A DNA stretch of 46,834 nt. Source: Clostridiales bacterium UBA1752 (lineage in GTDB: Bacteria > Bacillota > Clostridia > Oscillospirales > CAG-382). Positions within the stretch are counted from its first letter, which is position 1, and the number at the start of each line of letters is the position of its first letter. The stretch is taken from the NCBI GenBank assembly GCA_002314835.1, contig DCHM01000044.1, forward strand, positions 2,270-49,103. The letters are read 5' to 3'. This document shows, piece after piece, positions 24,881 through 33,811 of this stretch. Under the pieces are notes generated by a model. The model saw only the letters and a program-made list of their open reading frames with translations. It made no database searches and was not told the DNA's origin. The translations under genes were made by a program, and so were the position numbers.

Positions 24881-25738
24881 TCACCGTACGAATATAATCT
24901 CGGATTCGAGCCTTACGCCGAACTTGGCGTAAACGTTATCCGACACGTATTTTGACAGCATTTCAACGTCGCTCGCCGTCGCGTTGCCGAGGTTGACTAT
25001 AAACCCTGCGTGCTTTGGCGAAACCTGCGCGCCGCCGACGGTATAGCCCTTTAGCCCTGCCTGCTCGATGAGCGCCGCGGCAAAATAGCCCGTCGGGCGC
25101 TTAAAAGCACTGCCGCTGCTCGGAAATTCGAGCGGCTGTTTTGCTTTGCGCGACGCCATGTTGGCGTCCATTGCCGATTTTATGGCGCTTTGCTCACCGC
25201 TCGTCAGCACAAAGGTAGCGTCTGTCAGGATATATTCTCCGCTTTGCAGAGCCGAATGGCGATAACCAAAGTCAAGCTCGTCTTTGCAGAGCACCTTGGT
25301 ACTGCCGTCCCTGCAAATGACGGTGCAGCGGTCGAAAATCTGAGATATTTCGCCGCCGTAAGCGCCTGCATTCATATACACCGCGCCGCCGACGCTGCCC
25401 GGTATGCCGTATGCAAACTCGAGCCCCGACAAGCTGTTTTTGAGTGCGGTTGACGAAAGACTGCTGAGTGCCGCGCCTGCGCCTGCCGTTATAGTGTTGC
25501 CGTTTATCCCGATGCTCTGCAGCTTTGTCGTAAAAATAACGCAGCCGTCAAATCCGCTGTCGGCAAACACTATGTTTGAGCCGTTGCCCAGTATGATAAA
25601 CCTTATACCGTTTTGTCTGCAATACGCTACCGCCGATGCAAGCTCCTCTGAGTTTGCAGGCGCAACCGACAGCCTTGCATCGCCGCCGACTCTCATCGTA
25701 GTATGCAATTTAAGCGGTGTTTGTTGCTCAAAAACCAT
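24881..25738 (-). CDS. murB: UDP-N-acetylenolpyruvoylglucosamine reductase MurB
   Basis: Makes UDP-MurNAc using FAD and NADPH in peptidoglycan synthesis. 285 residues, type II length. FAD-binding features: TTMRVGGDARL near 13-23, ILGNGSNIVF near 49-58, YGIPGSVGGAVYMNAGAYGGEI near 108-129. The catalytic proton donor is the Ser in SSGSAFKRP near 207-215, and the Glu in LESEIIF lies near the C-terminus. AAAGG is 8 bases upstream. First gene of the murB-whiA-dnaE-PBP operon, with a clear promoter. Confidence 0.96.
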   Translation of the reverse strand: MVFEQQTPLKLHTTMRVGGDARLSVAPANSEELASAVAYCRQNGIRFIILGNGSNIVFADSGFDGCVIFTTKLQSIGINGNTITAGAGAALSSLSSTALKNSLSGLEFAYGIPGSVGGAVYMNAGAYGGEISQIFDRCTVICRDGSTKVLCKDELDFGYRHSALQSGEYILTDATFVLTSGEQSAIKSAMDANMASRKAKQPLEFPSSGSAFKRPTGYFAAALIEQAGLKGYTVGGAQVSPKHAGFIVNLGNATASDVEMLSKYVSDNVYAKFGVRLESEIIFVR

Positions 25739-25772
25739 ATCGTTTGCCTTTCTATATATATTTACATCTTAT

Positions 25773-25801
25773 ATTATACTATAACCAAATCAAAAAAACA
25801 A
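25773..25801 (-). promoter_or_regulatory. Predicted promoter of the murB operon
   Basis: Minus strand: TTGTTT (25801-25796), 17-base spacer, TATAAT (25778-25773), about 30 bases from the murB start. Confidence 0.6.
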
Positions 25802-25836
25802 CAAATAAAGATAAATTATTTACCTTTATTTTTCTA

Positions 25837-25865
25837 TTGACAGTCAAACTGCTACATGATAAAAT
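25837..25865 (+). promoter_or_regulatory. Promoter placing the transcription start at the ATG (leaderless)
   Basis: TTGACA at 25837-25842, 17-base spacer, TAAAAT at 25860-25865 with extended TG. Only six bases (AAACGC) separate the -10 from the ATG at 25872, so the mRNA should begin at or within a base or two of the start codon. Confidence 0.7.
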
Positions 25866-25871
25866 AAACGC

Positions 25872-26837
25872 ATGAAAAGATTTTTTGCGACAATTTTTGC
25901 GTTGATAGCGGTGTTTGCGCTGTCGGTGGGTGCTTTGCCTGAGTTGGGCACGGCGCCTTTTGACCCTGCCTACGAGCTGACGCTATCCTGCACCGACAAG
26001 TCGTATTTTGCAGGCAACGAAATATACGTCACAGTTTCGGTATCCGATATCACGCCAATCGCGGGGCTCAGCTTCGTTTCGTTCAGACTTTATTTTGATA
26101 GCTCCATGCTCACCCCGATAGTGCAGAATGACGGCGGTATGAACGACAACTTTGCCGCATTGCTCACAAAGTGCCCTGACAGCAAGGAATGGGAGTGTCT
26201 CGGCAAGCTGACGGGCGACTATTACGAGCTGTCGGCTATGACCTCGTCGCAAAAGACCGCAAAGGACGCAGGCTCTATCGAGTTTAAGATAGGCTTTACA
26301 GTCAAGGATACCGCAAAGGGTCTGATGCGCTTCGTCGCGCCTCATACCTACTGCACCGCGTACGACTATAATATGTATTACGAGTTGCAGGGCAAGGGCG
26401 CCGACCTCTCGGTAGCCGAGGGACAAAAGGCAGTCACTCTAAAGGACGGCGTCAGCGCCGCGTTTGACGGCGATTATATCGTCGTGACGGCGCAAAATCT
26501 GACAGGCTCGCAGTTTAAAAACTATTTTACGGGCACAGTGACGCTTAATACTTCGTCAGGCTCCGCCGCCTCGTCGAGCAAGGCAATCTGCACGGGATAT
26601 ACCGTTTTGGTTGACAAAAAGACCTACACCGTGGTCGTTATGGGCGACATCAACGGCGACGGCAAGATAGCGATGATAGATTACGTCAAGCTAAAGCGTG
26701 CCGTACAAAACCTCGACAAGCTTACGGGCGCGTACGAAAAAGCCGCTCACATCACGGGAGCAAGCAAGATAAAGCTCGTCGATTATATCAGACTAAAGCG
26801 TTACGTGCAGGGGCTCGATACGCTGTTACCAAACTAA
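25872..26837 (+). CDS. Secreted cohesin-like/dockerin-like protein
   Basis: A 321-residue exported protein. The signal peptide is residues 1-20. Residues about 30-175 form a cohesin-like beta-sandwich (EIYVTVSVSD, FVSFRLYFDSSMLTPIVQND). A linking domain follows, then a dockerin-like C-terminus: loop one MGDINGDGKIAMIDYVKLKRAVQ has a full calcium pattern, while loop two (HITGASKIKLVDYIRLKRYV) has lost its acidic ligands. Having both domain types in one chain is unusual for a cellulosome part and suggests self-association or a calcium-stabilised surface protein. No Shine-Dalgarno sequence is present, consistent with a leaderless mRNA. A longer paralogue lies at 41866-43059. Confidence 0.8.
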   Translation: MKRFFATIFALIAVFALSVGALPELGTAPFDPAYELTLSCTDKSYFAGNEIYVTVSVSDITPIAGLSFVSFRLYFDSSMLTPIVQNDGGMNDNFAALLTKCPDSKEWECLGKLTGDYYELSAMTSSQKTAKDAGSIEFKIGFTVKDTAKGLMRFVAPHTYCTAYDYNMYYELQGKGADLSVAEGQKAVTLKDGVSAAFDGDYIVVTAQNLTGSQFKNYFTGTVTLNTSSGSAASSSKAICTGYTVLVDKKTYTVVVMGDINGDGKIAMIDYVKLKRAVQNLDKLTGAYEKAAHITGASKIKLVDYIRLKRYVQGLDTLLPN

Positions 26838-26843
26838 ACAAAC

Positions 26844-26872
26844 AAGGCAGCAACCTTAGCGGTTGCTGCCTT
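26844..26872. terminator. Bidirectional terminator
   Basis: AAGGCAGCAACC/GGTTGCTGCCTT stem with a 5-base loop and TTTTG after it; the minus side reads TTGTTTGTTT. Between the convergent dockerin-like and HD-GYP genes. Confidence 0.88.
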
Positions 26873-26877
26873 TTGTA

Positions 26878-28147
26878 TTACGTGTCCTTATACTCTCTGT
26901 AAACGTCCATAAACTCGTCAAAGCTTTCGCAGAACATATCGACTGTGACGGGGGAGAACTGAGTGCCTCTGCCGCCGACGATTTCTTTGTAAACGGAGTC
27001 TATGTCCCACGGCTCCTTGTAGCACCGTCTCGATGCCAGAGCGTCAAAGACGTCAACCACGCTCATCATGCAGCTGTACTTGTTGATTTCGTCGCCCTTT
27101 AGCCCGTGATAGCCCTTGCCGTCCCATCTCTCGTGGTGCTCGTCTGCTATTACGGCGGCGAGCTTGATAATCTCGTTATCCGAGCCCGACAAAAGCGCCT
27201 TGCCGTAAGCAGCGTGCTTTTTGACCTCGGCAAATTCCTCCTCCGTAAGGCGTGCCGGCTTTGAAAGTATCGTCTCACTGATAGCAAGCTTGCCTACGTC
27301 GTGCAGCATGGCGGCGAGCCCGATATTGTATGCCGTCTCGTCGTAGGCTCCGTCGCGCTTTGCGAGAATCTGCATATACTTAAATACTCTCTGTATGTGT
27401 CCGCCGTTGTCTGCGGATTTGTTTTCGGATATAGTGGCGAGGTTTTTGACTATCTCATAGTGGTTTGTACGGGTGGACTCCATGAGCCGCTTGGTCTTTT
27501 CGGCATATACGTAGCCGTCGCTCTGCATCTTGGCACTGTTGCGCGCTATGAAAATCAAAAACAAAAACACGAGCGTCAGCTGACAAAACCTCGGTAAAAA
27601 GCCGTATATCAGCGATGCCGGCAGGCTGACTATAACGGGGTCGTCGAATACTATCGAAAAATAAACCGATGCAATATGTCCGATAAGCAGCATAGCCGAC
27701 GAAACGACGTAGGTTATGACCGTGACTTTTTTGTTGAAATAAAGTGAAGCCTTTAACAGCGGCAGTACGAGTATCATGATGACGTGCATGCTAAGCACCG
27801 AATACGCCATCAGTATAATGGCACATTCGTCGAGTATAATCATATACTTGACCCACGCTTTTTCTATTTTTAAGAGCGTGCCGATGATAAAGCTAAAAGC
27901 CGAAAAAGGCAGTATGGCAAGCGTGAGCAACAGTATCTTGCTGCTGTCGAGGATAAATACGCCCGCCGCGTTTAATACGTACATCAAAATGCAACACAGC
28001 AATACCGCGATGTCCAGCATACCGGAAACGCGGTTTATCCTGCATTCATTCTGTTGCTTGCTGTATGAATAAAAATCCTGTGCAGTGTCTTGCCCGAGCG
28101 AAATACGGACACCGTCTTTTTTTTGTGCCTATATTCTTGCCCTTCAT
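26878..28147 (-). CDS. Membrane HD-GYP phosphodiesterase-like protein, frameshifted at an A8 tract
   Basis: The intact frame from ATG 28020 gives 380 residues: five to six membrane helices in the first 165, then an HD-GYP domain with HDVGKLA near 240, HAAYG, DEHHERWDGKGYHGLKGDEI and SVVDVFDALAS. Such domains degrade cyclic di-GMP. ATG 28020 has no ribosome binding site. A better start is ATG 28147, 11 bases after GGAGGT (28164-28159) and downstream of a good promoter; it reads MKGKNIGTKK and then meets eight A residues (28134-28127). With one A fewer the frame continues DGVRISLGQDTAQDF... without a stop into the HD-GYP protein, giving about 422 residues. The gene is therefore one base out of frame as sequenced. 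Confidence 0.8.
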
Positions 28148-28195
28148 TTGGATTTTTGACCTCCCGAATAAAGTTAGCATTAAGTCAATATGTAT

Positions 28196-28224
28196 ATTAT
28201 ATCATTAATTTTTGAATATTGCAA
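28196..28224 (-). promoter_or_regulatory. Predicted sigma-A promoter of the HD-GYP gene
   Basis: Minus strand: TTGCAA (28224-28219), 17-base spacer, TATAAT (28201-28196) with extended TG. Start near 28189, upstream of the ribosome binding site at 28164-28159. Confidence 0.7.
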
Positions 28225-28238
28225 TATATTAACGCAAA

Positions 28239-28262
28239 AAACCTTGCATCACTGCAAGGTTT
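28239..28262 (-). terminator. Terminator of the parB-like gene, stop codon in the loop
   Basis: AAACCTTGCA/TGCAAGGTTT stem with a 4-base loop followed by TTTTGCG on the minus strand. The loop holds the TGA stop (28251-28249), so the stem is partly coding. Confidence 0.85.
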
Positions 28263-29112
28263 GCATTTTTTTGTTTTGTATTTTTATGATTACTTCGGTA
28301 TAACCGTCACATTCCGACCTCGTGCACTCGGCGTTTATGCCCGATTCGCTCAGGGTGCCTATCGCGCGTTCTATAGTATTGTAAAAAAACTTTATGTCGC
28401 TGATTTTGCCTATCAGTCTCGGTTTTTTGGGCTCGACCACTGCTCGGCGCGCAGTTAAGTACAGCTCTATCATCTTTTCCGTTTCGGCGGCGGAGAGCTG
28501 TCTGTCTGCCGTGCGGCGTATGAGCCTTAGGCGGTCGTATGCGTCGTCCACTCTCAAAAACGCCCTCGCGTGCCTTTCGCCGAGCCCTGCCTTAAGCAGT
28601 ATGCTCCGCTCCTCGTCGCAGAGCCTCAGCAGTCTCAGCTTGTTGCAGAGGCAGGACTGAGTTATCGCGAGCTGACGCGCAAGCTCTGCCTGCTTGATGC
28701 CCGTGCGGTCTATAAGCTCGAGCAGTGCCGTCGCTTCCTCAAACATATTGAGCTTTGACCTTTGTATGTTTTCGATGAGCGAAAGCACGTTGATTTCGGC
28801 GATGCTGTCTGTGATAAGGCAGGGTATCTTTGTCATCCCGAGCGAAATGCAGGCACGGTAGCGCCTTTCGCCTGCGACTATCTCGTACGGGGGAGCGGTC
28901 ACTCTGATGCCGTTGATTTCGGTGCAGGGCACGTCTGGGCGTCTGCGCACCGTTATCGGCTGTAAAAGCCCGACCTCCCTTATGCTGTCTCTGAGACTGT
29001 CGAGCTCGGTGCGGTCAAAGTCGCGGCGAGGCTGGCGTGGGTTGGGTATAATCATATCCGCGGTGAGGTAACATAGGTTGCCTTTGCTTTTTTGCATCAG
29101 CTTTGACAACAT
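28249..29112 (-). CDS. ParB/Noc-family chromosome-binding protein
   Basis: ParB-type CTPase and DNA-binding protein of 287 residues. Start ATG 29112, 6 bases after GGAGGT. The ParB/sulfiredoxin domain has IIPNPRQPRRDFD near 22-34, the C-motif EIVAGERRYRAC near 79-90, and LIENIQRSKLNMFEEA near 110-125. A helix-turn-helix follows (KQAELARQLAITQSCLCNKLRLLRL). No parA gene is beside it and it is not near an origin region, so it may be a second ParB or a Noc-like protein; the sequence does not settle which. It follows the truB operon terminator. Confidence 0.88.
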   Translation of the reverse strand: MLSKLMQKSKGNLCYLTADMIIPNPRQPRRDFDRTELDSLRDSIREVGLLQPITVRRRPDVPCTEINGIRVTAPPYEIVAGERRYRACISLGMTKIPCLITDSIAEINVLSLIENIQRSKLNMFEEATALLELIDRTGIKQAELARQLAITQSCLCNKLRLLRLCDEERSILLKAGLGERHARAFLRVDDAYDRLRLIRRTADRQLSAAETEKMIELYLTARRAVVEPKKPRLIGKISDIKFFYNTIERAIGTLSESGINAECTRSECDGYTEVIIKIQNKKMQTLQ

Positions 29113-29133
29113 AAAACGACCTCCAAACAAAAA

Positions 29134-29158
29134 GAGTATGGCTATTTATACCATACTC
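29134..29158 (-). terminator. Terminator of the rimP-truB operon
   Basis: Minus strand: GAGTATGG/CCATACTC stem with a 9-base loop, then TTTTTG. It ends directly before the ribosome binding site of the parB-like gene. Confidence 0.8.
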
Positions 29159-29188
29159 GCATTGTCTTATTTTGCCGTAAACTGTCTG

Positions 29189-30073
29189 TCAAAAAAACTT
29201 TTTTACCTTGAGGCTCGGGACGCCGTCGTGCAATACGCATTCGCCGAGCGCCTTAAAGGCGCCGTCAACAAATACCTTGTAGGTTTGCCCTGCCGAGTAT
29301 TCGCCGAGGCTATTGCGCTCGAAGCCGAGGTGAACCCCGTTGCAAAACAAAGATGCGATTTCGCCGCTAAGGCGTATCGTGTCAAAGTCAAAAAGGTCCT
29401 CGGGCTTTATCAGCTTTTGCTCGATTTGAGACGGTGACATCTCTTTGAGTGCGTCAAGAGTAATCGCGTCCGCAATATCAAACCTGCCTGCCGACAGTCG
29501 TCTGAGGCTCGACATAACGGCTCCGCACCCGAGATATGCGCCTATATCCTCGCACAGAGTGCGGATATATGTGCCTTTGCTGCATTTGACGTCGAGATAA
29601 AACGCACCTTCCGTGCAGGAGGGGATAATGCTCTCAACGGTAATTTCGCGGCTTTGACGCTCTATGCTGACGCCGCTGCGCGCGAGGTCGCATAGCTTTT
29701 GACCTCCGACCTTGAGTGCCGAGTACATCGGCGGCGTCTGCAAAATCCTGCCTACAAAGTGTCTGCAAGCATCACAAAACGCGTCAAAATCGGGTAACTC
29801 GCCGTCGTACTGCGACAGCTTTTTGCCCGTGACGTCCTGCGTGTCGGTCGTATAGCCAAACTCGATGCCGGCGAGATAATGCTTGTCGTGCGACATGATA
29901 TAGTCGCTCGCACCTACCGCACTGCCTATCATTACAGGCAAAACTCCCGTGGCGAGCGGGTCGAGCGTGCCGCCGTGACCTGCTTTTTTGACGTTGCAGG
30001 CGCGCTTTACGATATTAACTACGGTCTGCGAAGTCATATCGGACGGCTTGTCGATAATCAAAAGCCCCGTCAT
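29189..30073 (-). CDS. truB: tRNA pseudouridine-55 synthase TruB
   Basis: Makes pseudouridine 55 in the T loop of tRNAs. 294 residues. GLLIIDKPSDMTSQ at 3-16, catalytic Asp38 in GHGGTLDPLATGVL, YSALKVGGQKL, KCSKGTYIRTLCEDIG. The start overlaps the nrnA stop as ATGA. Two tRNA genes in this window (tRNA-Gly and the partial one at the right end) have C at position 55, so they cannot be its substrates. ribF and rpsO, often next in this operon, are absent; the operon ends here. Confidence 0.96.
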   Translation of the reverse strand: MTGLLIIDKPSDMTSQTVVNIVKRACNVKKAGHGGTLDPLATGVLPVMIGSAVGASDYIMSHDKHYLAGIEFGYTTDTQDVTGKKLSQYDGELPDFDAFCDACRHFVGRILQTPPMYSALKVGGQKLCDLARSGVSIERQSREITVESIIPSCTEGAFYLDVKCSKGTYIRTLCEDIGAYLGCGAVMSSLRRLSAGRFDIADAITLDALKEMSPSQIEQKLIKPEDLFDFDTIRLSGEIASLFCNGVHLGFERNSLGEYSAGQTYKVFVDGAFKALGECVLHDGVPSLKVKKFF

Positions 30074-31029
30074 ACGAGGGTGTCCTTTAATTTATCCGCG
30101 AGCATCTGACCTACGTTTTGAGTGTCTATCGGCACTCTGCAGCCTGCGGCGTGCAAGTGACCGCCGCCGCCGAAGTTTTGCGACGCAAAAGCCGCCACGT
30201 CGTAGTAATCGTTACTGCGGAGGCTGATTTTCTTTTCGTTGCCCTTGACGCGGACGAGTGCCGAAACCTCGACGCCCTTTACCTGCCTCGGGATTTCGTG
30301 GAGGTTGTCCATATCCTCCTCGGCGGCACCGAGTTTATCCATCAGCACGGGGTCGAGCTCGACGACCGCGAGCTTGCCGCCCAAATAAAACCGCATTGAA
30401 TTGTACGCCGCCTTTGCGAGCTCTATCTGTACGAGCGTCTTTTGCTCAAAAATCTGTCTGTTGATGAGTGCAAAGTCGATGCCCGTCTTGATAAGCTCTG
30501 CCGCCATGACGTAGGTTTCGGGTCTCGTAGCGGAATATTTAAAGCATCCGCTGTCGGACGAGATAGCCGCGTATAGCGCCTTGGCGATGTCCTTGTCAAG
30601 CTCTACGCCGAGGCACTGAATAATCTCGTAGATTATTTCGCCGCAGGCAATATAACCGTCTCTCAGCAGCAGTCTTTGGCACTCTACGGTGTTGACTTGG
30701 TGGTGGTCGATAGAGAGGTCAAAGACGGGGACTAACTCGGCTTTGTAAGCTCCGAGCATATTGCGCGAAGCTATATCGACCGAAACGTGCGTGCCTGACG
30801 GAGTGTCGGTCAAAAACCGTTCTGCGCCTATAAACGTAAGCTTTTCGGGCATACGGTCGCAGACGAAGATGCGCACCTGTCTGCCGAGGCGCTCGAGAGC
30901 GAGCGCAAGGGCGGTGGCACTGCCTATCGTGTCGCCGTCTGGCGAAGCGTGGCAATATAGCGTTATGCAGTCGCACTGCCTGAGAAACTCGGCGGCTGCC
31001 GCCGACGTGATTTCAGTTCTGCTGTTCAT
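30070..31029 (-). CDS. nrnA: DHH-family oligoribonuclease / pAp phosphatase NrnA
   Basis: Degrades very short RNAs and pAp. 319 residues. DHH motifs: CHASPDGDTIGSA (His27, Asp31, Asp33), SVD near 85, SIDHHQVN near 107, and SDSGCFKYS. The DHHA1 domain ends in FGGGGHLHAAGC. It overlaps rbfA by 17 bases and truB by 4. This gene order is standard in Firmicutes. Confidence 0.93.
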   Translation of the reverse strand: MNSRTEITSAAAAEFLRQCDCITLYCHASPDGDTIGSATALALALERLGRQVRIFVCDRMPEKLTFIGAERFLTDTPSGTHVSVDIASRNMLGAYKAELVPVFDLSIDHHQVNTVECQRLLLRDGYIACGEIIYEIIQCLGVELDKDIAKALYAAISSDSGCFKYSATRPETYVMAAELIKTGIDFALINRQIFEQKTLVQIELAKAAYNSMRFYLGGKLAVVELDPVLMDKLGAAEEDMDNLHEIPRQVKGVEVSALVRVKGNEKKISLRSNDYYDVAAFASQNFGGGGHLHAAGCRVPIDTQNVGQMLADKLKDTLV

Positions 31030-31357
31030 TTTGAGCTTCCTTTAATATTTCGGCAATGTTTATGGCTCTTTCGGCGCTGTTGTCGCGCAAAAACACGAGC
31101 TTTGGCGTGATGCGCATATTGAGCCTGTGAGCGAGCTCACGGCGAATGTAGCCGTTTGCGGAGCTAAGTCCGTCCTTTACTCCCTCGTCGTTGCCCAATA
31201 CGCTGTAATAAACCTTTGCGAGCGAAAGGTCTCTCGTGACCTCGACTGCCGAAATGCTGATAAACCTTTCACTGACGCGAGGGTCCTTGACGTCGCGGAG
31301 TATGGAGGTCATTTCCTCGGTGACCTGCTGATTTATCTTGTCCTGTCTAAAAGCCAT
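31013..31357 (-). CDS. rbfA: Ribosome-binding factor A
   Basis: Helps 30S subunit maturation by binding near 16S rRNA helix 1. 114 residues, with the KH-type fold. DPRVSERFISISAVEVTRDLSLAKVYYS is split here as DPRVS, SISAVEVTRDLS and AKVYYSVLG; the C-terminal LRDNSAERAINIAEIL is also typical. Its ATG overlaps the infB stop by one base (TAATG). Confidence 0.95.
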   Translation of the reverse strand: MAFRQDKINQQVTEEMTSILRDVKDPRVSERFISISAVEVTRDLSLAKVYYSVLGNDEGVKDGLSSANGYIRRELAHRLNMRITPKLVFLRDNSAERAINIAEILKEAQNEQQN

Positions 31358-33810
31358 TATCTTGCAATCTCCTCCATGATAAAGGCCTCAAACTCGTCGT
31401 TCTCTTTGACGTCGGCAAATTTTTCGAGGCCTACGCCACATTCGTAGCCGGAGGTGACCTCCTTGACGTCGTCCTTAAAGCGACGGAGTGACGAAATCTT
31501 GTCCTCGGTGATTACTACGCCGTCACGGATAACCCTGATGAGGGCGTTACGGGCAATCTTGCCGTCGAGGATATAGCAACCTGCTATGGTGCCGATGTTG
31601 GGAACCTTGATGCACTGACGAACCTGTGCTCTGCCGAGTATGGTCTCCTTAAACTTGGGAGCGAGCATACCGTTCATAGCGGCGGTTACTTCGTCTATGC
31701 ACTCGTATATTACGCGGTAGGTGTGTATGTCAACCTTGGAGCGTGCGGCTGCGTCGAGCGCCATACGGTCGGGACGGATGTTAAATCCGATGATGATGGC
31801 GTTGGAAGCACTCGCGAGCATAACGTCGCCCTCGTTGATGGCGCCGACACCTGCGTGAATGACCGAAACCTTAACCTCGTCGTTGGTGAGCTTTTCGAGG
31901 CTCGCCTTGACTGCTTCGGCAGAGCCCTGAACGTCTGCCTTGACGATGATGGCGAGTTTCTTGATACCGCTGCCGATCTGATTAAAGAGGTCGTCGAGGC
32001 TGGCTCTCGAGCCGCCCTCGAGCTGCTTTGCCTTTTGCTCTGCCTTGCGGCGGTCTGCGAGCTCGCGCGCCATTCTCTCGTCGGTGACTGCCTGGAATAC
32101 GTCGCCTGCCTCGGGAACCTCGGCGAGACCCATGATTTCGACGGGGACGGAGGGACCTGCAACTGCTACCTTGCGTCCGGTGTCGTCGGTCATGGTACGA
32201 ACCTTGCCGACTGCGGTGCCTGCGATAACGATATCACCGTTGTGGAGAGTACCGTTTTGAACGAGCACCGTGGCAACTGCGCCCTTGCCCTTGTCGAGCT
32301 TGGCTTCGATAATGGTACCCTTTGCCTGTCTGTCGGGATTTGCCTTCAGCTCGAGCATATCCGCAGAGAGCAGTATCATTTCGAGCAGCTTGTCGATGCC
32401 CTGCTTTTTGAGAGCCGAAACGGGACAAACGATAGTATCGCCGCCCCACGCTTCGGGCAGTAAATCGTATTTTGTTAGCTCTGTCATGACGCGGTCGGGG
32501 TCTGCACCCGGGCGGTCAATCTTGTTGATAGCTACGATGATGGTGACACCTGCGGCCTTGGCGTGGTTGATAGCCTCGATAGTCTGAGGCATGATGCCGT
32601 CGTCTGCGGCTACGACAAGGACTGCAATATCGGTGACGTTGGCGCCTCTGGCACGCATGGCTGTAAACGCTTCGTGACCCGGGGTGTCGAGGAAGGTGAT
32701 GGGTCTGCCGTCGATGGTTACGCGGTAAGCACCGATAGCCTGAGTAATGCCGCCTGCTTCGCCTGCGGTGACGTTGGCGTGACGGATTGCGTCGAGCAAC
32801 GAGGTCTTGCCGTGGTCAACGTGGCCCATGACGCATACGACGGGCGCTCTGGGCTGGAGCTTATCCTCGGGGTCGGGCTCTTCGTTAAAGAGCTTATCCT
32901 CGATGGTGACGACGATTTCCTTTTGGCACTTGATGCCGAATTCGTCGCAGATAAGGTATGCGGTATCATAGTCAATCTTTTCGTTGACGTTGACCATGAG
33001 TCCCATTTTCATAAGGCGCTTTATGAGCTCGCCTGCGTTAATCTTCATTTGCAGAGCAAGGTCTCCGACGGTGATTTCCTCGGGCAGCTCGAGGTGGAGC
33101 TGTACGGGCTTTGGCTTTTGGGGCGGCTGCTGAGGCTTGCCCTTTTGAGGCATAGGCATCTGACCCTTGCCCATCTTGCTCTCACGGGCTGCCTTGGTAC
33201 CGAGCTGCTCGTGGTTTTTCTTTTTAATCTTTTGCTTGTTGCTGTCGCTGCCCTCGCCCTGGTCGTAGCTGAGAACCTTGTCGTCATACTTTGACAGGTC
33301 CACGTTTGCGTTGCCGCGGGTATCGACTATGCGCACCTCGTCTCTCGAACGCTTTTTCTGAGGTTGCTGAGGCTGCTTTGGCTTTTGCTGCTGAGGCTGT
33401 GCCTGCTGGGGCTTTTGACCCTGCTGCTGAGGCTTTTGAGCCTGCTGAGGCTTTTGGGCAGGCTTTGACGACTGAGCGACCTGCTGCTGAATCTTTTTGC
33501 GCGCCTCCTCGGCTGCGGCTGCCGCCTTGGCTTCCTCTGCCTTGCGAGCGGCTTCTTCTGCTTCTTTCTTTGCCTTTTTGACTTCGTCGTACTGCTTGAA
33601 ATAAGCAGTCAAGTCAACCTGATTATTGAGAGTAAGCATCTCAAAAATCATGCTCAGCTCTTCCTCGTCAAGTACGGTGTTGTGCGTCTTGCCGGTGAGA
33701 CCGAATCCGGATAGTATATCTACCAAATCCTTGCTCTTGAGCTCTTTACCGCCTAAGGTAAAGTCCTTTGCGAGCGAGCTGATTTTAATTTTTTCACTGG
33801 TTGTTGCCAT
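31357..33810 (-). CDS. infB: Translation initiation factor IF-2
   Basis: GTPase that brings initiator tRNA to the ribosome. 817 residues from ATG 33810, with GGAGG 8 bases upstream; a longer frame was rejected. The N-terminal IF2_N-like region is followed by a Lys/Ala/Glu coiled-coil (about 75-110) and a Gln/Pro/Lys-rich linker (about 110-155) in which AQKPQQ is repeated. The GTPase has GHVDHGKTSLLD near 330, DTPGHEAFTAMR, and NKIDRPGADP. The C-terminal domains end IMEEIAR. The SD sequence overlaps the ylxQ stop codon. Confidence 0.97.
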   Translation of the reverse strand: MATTSEKIKISSLAKDFTLGGKELKSKDLVDILSGFGLTGKTHNTVLDEEELSMIFEMLTLNNQVDLTAYFKQYDEVKKAKKEAEEAARKAEEAKAAAAAEEARKKIQQQVAQSSKPAQKPQQAQKPQQQGQKPQQAQPQQQKPKQPQQPQKKRSRDEVRIVDTRGNANVDLSKYDDKVLSYDQGEGSDSNKQKIKKKNHEQLGTKAARESKMGKGQMPMPQKGKPQQPPQKPKPVQLHLELPEEITVGDLALQMKINAGELIKRLMKMGLMVNVNEKIDYDTAYLICDEFGIKCQKEIVVTIEDKLFNEEPDPEDKLQPRAPVVCVMGHVDHGKTSLLDAIRHANVTAGEAGGITQAIGAYRVTIDGRPITFLDTPGHEAFTAMRARGANVTDIAVLVVAADDGIMPQTIEAINHAKAAGVTIIVAINKIDRPGADPDRVMTELTKYDLLPEAWGGDTIVCPVSALKKQGIDKLLEMILLSADMLELKANPDRQAKGTIIEAKLDKGKGAVATVLVQNGTLHNGDIVIAGTAVGKVRTMTDDTGRKVAVAGPSVPVEIMGLAEVPEAGDVFQAVTDERMARELADRRKAEQKAKQLEGGSRASLDDLFNQIGSGIKKLAIIVKADVQGSAEAVKASLEKLTNDEVKVSVIHAGVGAINEGDVMLASASNAIIIGFNIRPDRMALDAAARSKVDIHTYRVIYECIDEVTAAMNGMLAPKFKETILGRAQVRQCIKVPNIGTIAGCYILDGKIARNALIRVIRDGVVITEDKISSLRRFKDDVKEVTSGYECGVGLEKFADVKENDEFEAFIMEEIAR

Positions 33811-33811
33811 A

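Noticed and set aside
28249..29112. ParB as a sign of plasmid or integrated element
   Set aside because: No parA, replication or mobility gene nearby; flanking genes are core chromosomal.
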